This document shows, piece by piece, positions 1 to 9,417 of a stretch of 64,000 nucleotides of DNA. Numbering within the stretch: the stretch's first letter is position 1; each line of letters begins with the position of its first letter. A program made the position numbers and the translations under genes. The notes under the pieces were generated by a model, which saw only the letters and a program-made list of their open reading frames with translations, was not told the origin of the DNA and searched no databases. This stretch comes from Tubiluchus corallicola (lineage: Eukaryota; Priapulida; Priapulimorpha; Priapulimorphida; Tubiluchidae), in assembly GCA_030141605.1 (NCBI GenBank), contig JAQGDQ010000383.1:1-64000 (forward strand), given 5' to 3'.

Positions 1-361
1 CGAAAATTGCCGAAAATAGAACTCCTAATTAACTCGTCGGTACTCCTCTCAGTGGACCTGCCCTAAAATATAGCCCACATCATCGTGTAGCTCCGTTCTT
101 CCTCTTTGTAAAGAGCCATATATCTCCTTCCGAGAGTCCCACTGGGCGACGCTAGAACGTTTTTTCCGCAGGCCGTTTGGTCAAAATTTCGAAAAAAATC
201 GCGAGTTGGGTCCGGGAAAACGCCCGTTGCGGGACCCCGTGGCCCTCTCGCGAATTCTAAATAGGCCTATGACACCCATCGCTGAACGGGCTATATTTTT
301 GTTGCGGTCCACTGAGGAGTACCGACGAGTTAATTAGGAGTTCTATTTTCGGCAATTTTCG
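1..361. mobile_element. Foldback/TIR element, short copy
   Basis: The first ~58 bases (starting cgaaaattgccg) are the near-perfect reverse complement of bases 305-361 (ending cggcaattttcg), so the stretch is bounded by long terminal inverted repeats. The interior has no ORF. A longer relative lies inverted at about 1532-2062. Compared with that copy, this one jumps directly from about position 295 to its right terminal repeat, so it looks like an internally deleted derivative. The window starts exactly at the left end, so the true boundary and any target-site duplication cannot be seen. Non-autonomous DNA transposon is the likely class; superfamily unknown. Confidence 0.6.
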
Positions 362-1531
362 CTTAGAAAACTACTGACGCAAAGCCATTGTTGTGACGTC
401 ATCCATTGTACTCTGCTGTAATCTTATAGCTTTAATTCAGCAAAAAGCTGCTTTGCGTTATTTAAACATACATTTAGGCATGGTGTTACGGGCTTTGTGT
501 AATAAATGAGGACTAGGTAGGATGTTCGCGTATTATTGATTACACGTGGTTTTTTACGCAAAATCTTTTGCGGGGCCTTTGCTATTTATTATATTATAGC
601 ACATAGTTTCAACTTTGTGAAAAATGTTTGGAATGGTTTTGTTGTAATGCTGTGCTGTTGGTGCTTGTGCTATAGGTGTCGTCATCGTTGCCACCATCAT
701 CATCATCATCATCATCATCAACATCATGATCACCACGTGAGGTGGTGGATTTGATGTGGTGTGGTGGTGGTGTGCTTTGTGTGTTGTGCTCTGGATGGTG
801 TGGTGGGGTGATAGGGTGTGTGGGGTGTGGTGTGGGTAGTGTGGTATGGAGTGGGTGTTGTAGTTCAGTGTGGTGTTATGGTGTGGTGTGGTGCAGTGCG
901 GTGTGATGTGGTGGAGTATTATGGTGTGGGTGGTGTGGTGTGGTGTGGTGTGTGGGTGGTGCGGTGTGGTGTGGTGCAGTGGTATGGTGTGGTGCAGTGT
1001 GGTGTGATGTGGTGGAGTCGTATGGTGTGGGTGGTGTGGTGTGTGGGTGGTGCGGTGTGCTGCGGTGGTATGGTGTGGTGCAGTGTGGTGTGATGTGGTG
1101 GAGTGGTATGGTGTGGGTGGTGTGGTGTGTAGGTGGGTGGGTGGTGTGGTGCAGTGTGGTGTTATGGTGTGGTGCTGTGCGGTGTGATGTGGTGGAGTAT
1201 TATGGTGTGGGTGGTGTGGTGTGGTGTGGTGTGGTGGTATGGTGTGGTGCAGTGTGGTGTGATGTGGTGGAGTGGTATGGTGTGGTGTGATGAGGTGGAG
1301 TGGTATGGTGTGGGTGGTGTGGTGTGTAGGTGGGTGGGTGGTGTGGTGCAGTGTGGTGTTATGGTGTGGTGCTGTGCGGTGTGATGTGGTGGAGTGGTAT
1401 GGTGTGGGTGGTGTGGTGTGATGAGGTGGAGTGGTGTGGTGTGGGTTGTGTGTTGATTTGTGCACAAAATTCTTTTTGTGGGGTTTGGCTAGTCTCTTAT
1501 ATTAATATTCTTGGTATATTTATTTATATAT
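301..1531. repeat. Macro-repeat unit, copy 1 (~1.7 kb period)
   Basis: The order is: right TIR of the foldback element, spacer 362-755, G/T minisatellite 756-1455, then a 3' tail 1456-1530 (gttgatttgtgcacaaaatt...). The same order recurs about 1,700 bp downstream (2001-3235) with high identity in spacer and tail. The spacer carries a perfect CRE-type octamer TGACGTCA near 394 and a short (CAT)n run near 692-720. Short ORFs in the spacer are not credible genes. Confidence 0.8.
756..1455. repeat. G/T-only minisatellite, copy 1
   Basis: About 700 bp made almost entirely of GGTGTGGT-type words with occasional GTGCAGTG and GATGTGGTGGAG variants; C is almost absent from the plus strand. A higher-order period of roughly 60-100 bp is visible from recurring gatgtggtggagt words. 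Long open frames on both strands, including a His/Thr/Pro-rich one of about 300 codons on the minus strand, result from the lack of stop codons in this composition and are not evidence of coding. Confidence 0.9.
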
Positions 1532-2062
1532 AAGATTCGAGGCTACAGCCCGGACGAGGGCACCATTTGCGGCGATCTATACATCAAACGAAAGGTCTCG
1601 ATCTAGTGTCGTCTCATTGGGGGTTTATTTTTCGAATGGGGCCCACCGCGAGGAACGGGGGGCGAAAAACCTCCAAAAATGGCCATTTTTCGGCCGTTTT
1701 TTGCAAAAGTTATACGGCTGAGATGTAGAGAACGGGAACGGGCCGAGGGTGGTGCTGGGTATGGATAGATAGCCCGTTCAGCGGTGGGTGTAGTAGGCAT
1801 ATTTAGAATTCGCGAGAGGGCCACGGGGTCCCGCAACGGGCGTTTTCCCGGACCCAACTCGCGATTTTTTCGAAATTTTGACCAAACAGCATGCGGGAAA
1901 AACGTTCTAGCGTCGCCCGGTGGGACTCTCGGAAGGAGATATACGGCTCTTTAGAAAGAGGAAGGACAGGGCTACACGATGATGTGGGCTATATGTTAGG
2001 GCAGGTCCACCCAGAGGAGTATCAACGAGTTAATTAGGAGTTCTATTTTCGGCAATTTTCGC
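1532..2062. mobile_element. Foldback/TIR element, long inverted copy
   Basis: Bases about 1769-2062 are the reverse complement of bases 1 to about 285 (for example ctctcggaaggagatatacgg versus its complement near 120-140), ending in the same terminal repeat cggcaattttcg. Bases 1532-1768 (GC-richer, including ggggcccaccgcgagg) are interior sequence missing from the short copy. I see no matching terminal repeat at the 1532 end, so this copy is either one-sided or its left limit lies within the repeat tail. Confidence 0.55.
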
Positions 2063-3235
2063 TTAGAAAACTGTTGACGCAAAGGCATTGTTGTGACGTC
2101 ATCCATTGTACTCTACTCTGCTTATAACTTTAATTCAGCAAAAAGCTACCGGCTTTGCGTTAGTTAAACAAACAGTGGGCATGATGTTAGGGGCTTTGTG
2201 TAATAAATGAGGACTAGGTAGGATGTTCGCATGTTATTGATTACACGTGGTTTTTTACGCAAAATCTTTTGCGGGGCCTTTGCTATTTATTATATTATAG
2301 CACATAGTTTCAACTTTGTGAAAAATGTTTGGAATGGTTTTTTTGTAATGATGTGCTGTTGGTGCTTGTGCTATAGGTGTCGTCATCGTTGCCACCATCA
2401 TCATCATCATCATCATCAACATCATGATCACCACGTGAGGTGGTGGATTTGATGTGGTGTGGTGGTGGTGTGCTTTGTGTGTTGTGCTATGGGGTGTGGT
2501 GGGGTGATAGGGTGTGTGGGGTGTGGTGTGGGTAGTGTGGTATGGAGTGGGTGGCGTGGTGTGTGGGTGGGTGTTGTGGTGCGGTGTGGTGTTATGGTGT
2601 GGTGCAGTGCGGTGTGATGTGGTGGAGTATTATGGTGTGGGTGGTGTGGTGTGTGGGTGGTGCGGTGTGGTGTGGTGCAGTGGTATGGTGTGGTGTGATG
2701 TGGTGGAGTGGTATGGTGTGGTGTGGTGTGGGTGGTGCAGTGTGCTGCAGTGGTATGGTGTGGTGCAGTGTGGTGTTATGGTGTGGTGCTGTGCGGTGTG
2801 ATGTGGTGGAGTATTATGGTGTGGTGTGTGGGTGGTGCAGTGGTATGGTGTGGTGCAGTGTGGTGTGATGTGGTGGAGTGGTATGGTGTGGGTGGTGTGG
2901 TGTGTAGGTGGTATGGTGTGGTGCGGTGTGGTGTGATGTGGTGGAGTGGTATGGTGTGGGTGGTGTGGTGTGTAGGTGGTATGGTGTGGTGCGGTGTGGT
3001 GTGATGTGGTGGAGTGGTATGGTGTGGGTGGTGTGGTGTGTAGGTGGGTGGGTGGTGTGGTGCAGTGTGGTGTTATGGTGTGGTGCTGTGCGGTGTGATG
3101 TGGTGGAGTGGTATGGTGTGGTGCAGTGTGGTGTGATGAGGTGGAGTGGTGTGGTGTGGGTTTTGTGTTGATTTGTGCACAAAATTCTTTTTGTGGGGTT
3201 TGGCTAGTCTCTTATATTAATATTCTTGGTATATA
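2001..3235. repeat. Macro-repeat unit, copy 2
   Basis: Repeats 301-1531 at an offset of about 1,700 bp: right TIR, spacer with TGACGTCA near 2095 and (CAT)n near 2395-2418, G/T minisatellite, and the tail gttgatttgtgcacaaaatt at 3166-3234. The array may continue to the left of the window. After 3235 the sequence becomes unique. Confidence 0.8.
2455..3165. repeat. G/T-only minisatellite, copy 2
   Basis: Same C-poor GGTGTGGT composition as copy 1, but the order of the variant words differs, indicating unequal exchange or slippage inside the array after the macro-duplication. Confidence 0.9.
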
Positions 3236-4986
3236 TATAGTCTCCCTATATAGCGGCAGAGACGGGCTTACACAAAAATCTTGACTTTTAATTTGACCTT
3301 GAAACATGTAATATCACATATGCCAAAGTCCATAAGGCGCAAAATACCCAGTGATATTTTATACCATTTTTGGTATTTTTCACATAATAATATTTATGTT
3401 CGACCCAGAAATGTGAGCTGCTCCCATCACCAACGGAAAATTCCAATATGTTTTCCCATGTATATGTGGCTACTTTTCTAGTAAACACATTAATAAATAT
3501 GATTAATGTAAATTGTATATATTTTGTGTCTGAATGGGAAGCAATACTACACTCGTGCACTTAACCGAGCAAAACTAAACTATAAACGAAATTTTGATCT
3601 GATATTCTCCACAAATCTCAAAACATGAAGACACAATTACTGCAGATGTAAACTTGGTACTTTATTGACACTTCGACGCATTTCTATTGCAACATATACT
3701 AACCAACGTAAATAAAAAAAATCTAAACATACAAATCGCAGCTACATTTACCCTTTATTTTTGAAATAATATTTTTTATAAACCAGGAACTAGAGTAATT
3801 GGCACAAAGAAAATTACTGCGAAGTGTTTAAATGACAGGGTACCAACGACATGGTGGTGTTTGTTTGAAGAATATCTGTATATTTTGCCATATCCCTTTT
3901 CGAATAAATTCTTACACTTACCGCAATGATAAGCAGACTCTGCCATCCTGTTCCAAAGATCAACGCCATGGCTATCAATTACAAGAGAAATATCAAAAAG
4001 CGTAGCGAGTGTTTTAGTAACAAGACGCACACTGTCAAACAAGCTTCATGTGACGAAAGTGGCTATCTTAAAGTGTGGTAAAGAATATGTAAAAGTCGTT
4101 GACCTTAGTTTTCTTTAAAAAAATTTAAGCTATAGGCAATTAGGTTACAAGTGCACGCACTCTGCTGGCATTAGCAATTCTGTCAATGTCAAAGGTGTTG
4201 TTAATGAGTTTAATGCGGAGAAGTTTTCAGATTCAACCAAAGCTTACAACAATCGGCTTTACTGTCAAAATGTAGTTTTGATATAACCTGATGACTATTC
4301 TGCAGGAGCGACCCATTTGACAAGGAAGCAAGATATATTTTTTACCATGAAATTGCAGATAATTAAGAAATTGGTGCGTTTCTTAAAAGCCAGATTAGGG
4401 GAAACTCAGCAAATCTTAATAACGTGGTTTTTGTCTGAACAATTGAGATGGCATATCCTAATGAAACAAACTGCTAATAATCAGCCTAGTCATCGGTGAC
4501 ACGCTTTCAAACTGAGTTAGCAAAATCTACTTGAATATTTTTTGTAAAAGTATTAAAAGTAATAGAGAAAGATTGATGACTAGCCATCTTTCCACTGTTC
4601 CTGTATAGTTTTCCTGTTAGTTTTTCCACGCCGCTCGTTTTATATATATATATATTAATTCTTTATTTGTCATAAAAACGGTTCCCTCATTATAATAAAA
4701 TTGAGTTAGCCTCAGCGTAATGTTAAAATAACAACACTGTTCAAGACAAATGCGTCCAGTGCATACTAAAAAAACTAAAGTGCAAACTATATACAATATA
4801 ATGAACATATTTACAAATACCATATTAAAATATTTTCACAGACAATTATAGGAAAGTACATTAAATTTTACATTACATAGTGCACACTATTTATACATTT
4901 AACATTACGAAACACGAAACTAACATAACACGTATTACATTACATAATTTTTTTAAAAAAATTTCATTTTTAATCATTATATGGAG
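3236..4986. other. Intergenic, no gene recognised
   Basis: AT-rich sequence with only short unconvincing ORFs (60-90 codons, no recognisable motif, no paired splice sites). There is a short (AT)n at 4642-4655. The right part may belong to the 3' region of the retrotransposon fragment that follows on the minus strand, but no poly(A) or repeat tail could be defined. Confidence 0.5.
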
Positions 4987-5835
4987 TCAGGGGCGGGGGT
5001 ATATGAAAGTGGAGTCCGTGTAATTAGTATCAGATGCACAATGTGGAAGTTGAAACCTGTTATATTGATATTCTTTTAATTTCTTTTTAAAGTGGTGGAG
5101 AGATTCTATTTGTTTTATTTCACTGGGTAGTAAGTTCCATAAATGTATGGCCTGTTTTGATATAGAGTTATTTCCAAATTTATTGTTTACTGTAATTTGC
5201 TTTAAATTGTATGTTCTAGTGTTCAATGTGGTATCAGGAATAAATGCTAAGGGATTGTTTATAAATGGAATGCTCAGTTTATTTATATATTTATAAAGAA
5301 ATATCAGTGTTTTGTAATCTCGATAGGCTTCTAATATTGGTATTTTTGTGGACGTTCTTAAGCTTGTTGCAGAAGCAGCATGTTGTTTAGCAGTTTTGTT
5401 AGAGTAGCCATGAATTAATCTAAGTGCGTAGTTTTGCATCGTATTTAGTTTTCTAAAGTTTTCATATTTAACGTTTTGAAGTAAAGTGCAACCATATAGA
5501 TAATGTGGTAATATTAGACTTTTGTAGATGAGAATTTTTGTTTTCTTGGTTAGATGGCCTCTGGTTTGGCGTAAGAATGTCGTGCTTAATGCCATCTTGT
5601 TGTGTATTTGATGAAACTGTTCATCCCAAGTGAGTTTATTGTCGACAGTAATGCCTAAAAATTTTACAGTTTTTGCTTGTTCTATGGAACAGTCACCTAC
5701 TTTTAGTGTTGCATTAGAAGTAATGTCATTGGATTTGGGTGATATTACCATAAATTCTGTCTTATCATCATTCATTTTTAAACCAAAATAGTTAAATGCT
5801 GCATTTATATTTGTTATGTAAATGCAGCATTTAAC
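4987..5835 (-). mobile_element. 5'-truncated non-LTR retrotransposon, RT C-terminal part
   Basis: The open frame (first ATG at 5775, stop at 4987; 262 codons) encodes the C-terminal end of a LINE-type reverse transcriptase: KTEFMVI, then the KFLGITVDNKLTW block typical of the CR1/Jockey-like clades, then RQTRGHL, LIYKSLILPHYLYGC, MQNYALRLIHGY and, near the end, HLWNLLPSEIK. The catalytic YxDD palm motif, the endonuclease and ORF1 are absent, so the copy is dead by truncation. The frame stays open a little further upstream (NAAFNYFGLK) to the inverted repeat at 5791-5835, where the element breaks off. The frame is intact through the thumb region, so the insertion is probably fairly young. Confidence 0.85.
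5791..5835. repeat. Perfect 17-bp inverted repeat at the LINE break
   Basis: gttaaatgctgcattta (5791-5807) and its exact complement (5819-5835) are separated by 11 bp. The left arm is LINE coding sequence, and the right arm is where homology to the LINE ends. Confidence 0.85.
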
Positions 5836-6867
5836 ATGCTGTTTTAATATAGGAAAGGATAATTTCTGATTAATTACTTATAATGGACTCATAGGAATCC
5901 CCAATCACACGGACAGAAGCAAAAAAGCGGCGGATACCTTGATTCTTGAAAGATCGAGAAATAATCATGTGCTTTAATTATTATTTTGCATACATTGTCA
6001 TCCTATTGTGATCCAGTGACTGCTGCTAATTGCTGAGCAGCTCGGCCATTTCGATGCCCGGAGTCGTGAAAAATCTGTTCACCGAAAAATCAAGTTTATA
6101 TTTTCAAATTTCACATTTTCAACTTGTGAACTACAAAGACAGCTATAATTGCATGTTTATTGTTTGCCTTTGTTTTGTGACTTTCTCTGCGACTACTTGG
6201 CCTAGATTATTCGCCCATATCACATTCGCCTCTCGTTTATTTGCATGCCGACCATTATGTCAAACTCATTATACTAAAATTAGCGTTTTGTGAAAGGTGA
6301 ATGTTAGGTAGCTGGTCCAGTTCTTGCTATAACTTTTGCCATCGTTACTTTTATTTTTTATAAATGAAAGCCATGGAGTATATTGGCGATATACAAATGG
6401 TGGAAAAGCAGTGTGGATAATCATATCAATGTGAATCCAGGTAATAAAGTCACAGTTATAAAAGTCAAAGAAAAAAGTTGCGTTAAAAAGTCACAAGAAA
6501 AAGGAAATAACCTTAACCCTGTGATATTGAACAAAACGCGATTTTTTTCTTACATACATGTAATGCTGTCGTTAAGAACAGTGCTCACAATATGTACAAG
6601 TCATGTACTGCCAGTGATTTAAAATATTTTCTGTTTTATTACTTTAATTGTTTATGGTACTTAAATAAATTGTGACCGACTTGAATATTCTTGTTTAATT
6701 ACCTGACTTTCTTTCCTGACCAAAATTGCGACTCTTTCCGGCCACCATAAATTGGTGTTGCCTTTTTTCCCGTAATAATTTTATTACCCGTCACCATTCA
6801 TCTAGCGAATCACTTCATCAAACTGAATATTCCAGGTTACAGTCGTTTTACGGGAAGATCGATAATG

Positions 6868-7198
6868 CGTCTTAACTACACGTGGCACGTGTGTAAAGCA
6901 AAGCCGCCTACTGCATCAGTTTTGTAACTTCAGTTGTTTTACATGGATTTTACCAGATTTTGCATTAGTTTGTGCGTAGAGTGATTTACTAGCAGGATCT
7001 TGCTTGCGAACAAGAAAAAATGAACTAGGTAAGGTTTTAGCTAGCTGTTAAAACTGTTACTATTGCAATAGCTTAGGCTGTGAGGTGTTATCAAGTGTTG
7101 TGGTTCACAAATGCGTTGTCAAGTTAATCTTCGACCTTTACACGATCATCATCAATCGCTGGAACTATGAAAAGGCTTATTCTAGTAATCATCTGTGC
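6868..7198. repeat. Dispersed repeat, copy 1 (pairs with 28428-28716)
   Basis: Shares long blocks with 28428-28716 in the same orientation, such as cagttgttttacatggattt and catcatcaatcgctggaact, separated by small indels. It is an uncharacterised ~300 bp interspersed repeat; no TIR or coding potential is visible. Confidence 0.7.
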
Positions 7199-7555
7199 CC
7201 GTGAACTGCGGCATTTCTGAACTTTGCCGAACGCAGTGCTCCGGAAATGTGCGACTTCGTATTGTATATTGCAAAAACCCCATGTTTTATAAAAGATGTA
7301 ACTTGTAAATACTTTTTAGTAGTATATCAGATTATATAGAGCATGCATATAGACATTATGTATCAAATCATATTGAAAATTTACATTGCTTACCTCATTT
7401 GCGCACATTACCTAATTAACATTTAACATTGAAATTACTTAGTTGTTATTGTATATTTAACTTGGTGGAGATAGATGAATTTTAAATCAAATCAATGCGA
7501 AAGGGATTATTATTTAGTCTCTGACTGTTGTTCAAGTATTAGTGGTGGTACATGT

Positions 7556-7898
7556 CTGCCTTATTAAAGTTTAAGAAACCTGACCTCTAATTTTTATCTC
7601 TTTTATATCAGAATGTGCAAATAAATACTAGATTTTATTTTACGATTGTGATTTTTCACTTTCTGTTTGATAACACTTGCATCATTCAAAGTCTGTATAC
7701 AATTATAGCTATTCTAGTATTTGATAGTAAGTATTTCTGGCATAAAATACTGGAAAAGTTATCATTGGATACAGACATTGAATAGCGTACCTGCTGTCTA
7801 TCAGAAAGTGACAAAAATTTTGTATTTATTGTACATTTTGAGTTAAAAAGAGATGAAAATTAGAGGTCAAGTTTTTTAAGCTTAAATAAGGCAGTATT
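7556..7898. mobile_element. Foldback MITE with ~120-bp imperfect inverted arms
   Basis: The block gccttattaaagtttaagaa ... cctgacctctaatttt at the left end is matched inverted by aaaattagaggtcaag ... aataaggc at the right end. The similarity continues inwards: caaataaatac and cactttctg(tt)gata on the left against tatcagaaagtg and gtatttattg on the right. Arms are about 120 bp around a centre of about 100 bp. No ORF; likely a non-autonomous foldback element. Confidence 0.65.
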
Positions 7899-9308
7899 GA
7901 TCAACATTCAAAGTGTTTCATATTTATCATTATGCTGGTAACATTGCATTTATGCTGTGTTATTTCTTCTCAAAATAACTGAAACGCATAAACGTATTCC
8001 AAAATATGCATGAAATCTACACATATAGATGTTGTACAGCTGAGATTACTGACTCACCGCGGCCGTCACTAAGCAAGTACATGATCTTCAAAAACAATGT
8101 AAGTAAAAATTGTACAATCTATGTACTGCGCGGACGGGTTTTCATTAACAGTCTCTGATACTTTGCGTTTTGCATCATTAACAAATCTATATAATGTGCC
8201 TCGCTAAATGACACTGATAGTGAGCCAACAGTTCACATTGCTCCAGGCATTAGCCGAGTGCTACAACTGTTCTACAAAAAAAGAAAAAAACAGCACAGAA
8301 CAACTTACTGCATTAATATATGCAGAACAACTTACTAAATTACTCCTTGAAAAATTTGGTATTGTAACCCTCGGAAGTCTCGAGAAGCCTGCAGTATTGG
8401 GAATATGATCAGAGCAGTGACTTAAAGAACTCGAGATCTTCCAGCACATCTTGCAAATGTCTCACAAGCTTGTCTTATGAATAGCAATTACAGTCGCCTT
8501 TGTATCACCTCTTTACCTTTACGGATTGCTCTAATGTGTTTGGCGGGTTTGAGATCCGGGTAAGGAATGCAGTTAAAATCTCGTTCAGGAGTGCATGTGA
8601 ATGTACTTTTTTCTAGAGCAGACTCAAACAGTGAGCTTGTATTAGAAAAAAAACACCAAGCATGTGCACACCTAAGCTTATAAACAGGGGTCTACTTTAG
8701 ATCCTTGTCAGTATTCAGTGACGTTCTCTGCAGTGTGTTTCTCTTAGCAAGCTCTTTTCATACTCACCGCCAGGCTTTGCGCAAATGGGCTGGCTGAGTC
8801 ATCCCTTCTATTTTCGACATTTTGGTAAGCTGGCTATGCAGTCTGCTTCAGTAATAATGAATCGATAAATTAATTCAACTAATTGATACCATCATTTTAT
8901 TTTAGCTTAAACGTTTGGTTAACTAAAGCCTAAACACATGCAACACACCCCCTTTTAAGCCGCAATGTAATCTTCCCCATCTCCTTCGTGAATGAAAGGC
9001 AGTCCATTATGATAGATAGTTTTAGCAATACTTGGATGCAATAGCTTGTTCTGTACTGTTGCTATTAGTTTTTCTGCCCTCCTATTCCCAGCAAAAGATT
9101 ACGTAGCACCCTGTGTGCACATGTCATTGTCACCTATATAGTGTGGTATGTAACCTTTTATTGCATTAAAGTACTGCTAAATCATGCCTTCAAAAATTTG
9201 GTATGTAAACTTCAGATATCTCGTATAGCCCGCAGTCTTGGGGCCTGCAGTTCTGTAGTCTAATAATATTAACGTTAATAAAAAAAGAAAGTGACATTTG
9301 CACATTTT

Positions 9309-9314
9309 TTTATT
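9309..9314 (-). promoter_or_regulatory. Candidate poly(A) signal AATAAA for the protease homologue
   Basis: On the minus strand AATAAA lies about 105 bp after the stop at 9418, in an A-rich context. Position and motif fit a polyadenylation signal, but nothing else confirms it. Confidence 0.35.
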
Positions 9315-9417
9315 TTTTACAAAAGGTGTTTCGTTTTCATCATTCGTATAATGGAAACACTATAATTGTTTGTTACTTCACTTCGTTCGTTAAGTTATGC
9401 GTCTTAACCAACATACA

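Larger units (their letters stand above)
5836..9417. other. Intergenic, dispersed repeats only
   Basis: No gene is recognised in this 3.6 kb. It contains one member of a dispersed repeat pair (6868-7198) and a foldback element (7556-7898). ORFs of 60-87 codons at 6030, 6383 and 8208 lack motifs, codon regularity or plausible splice partners. The right end carries the probable 3' UTR of the minus-strand protease-homologue gene. Confidence 0.5.

Noticed and set aside
554-1465. 303-codon minus-strand ORF rich in His, Thr and Pro
   Set aside because: It lies on the G/T minisatellite, which lacks stop codons in most frames by composition; no conserved domain or splice context.
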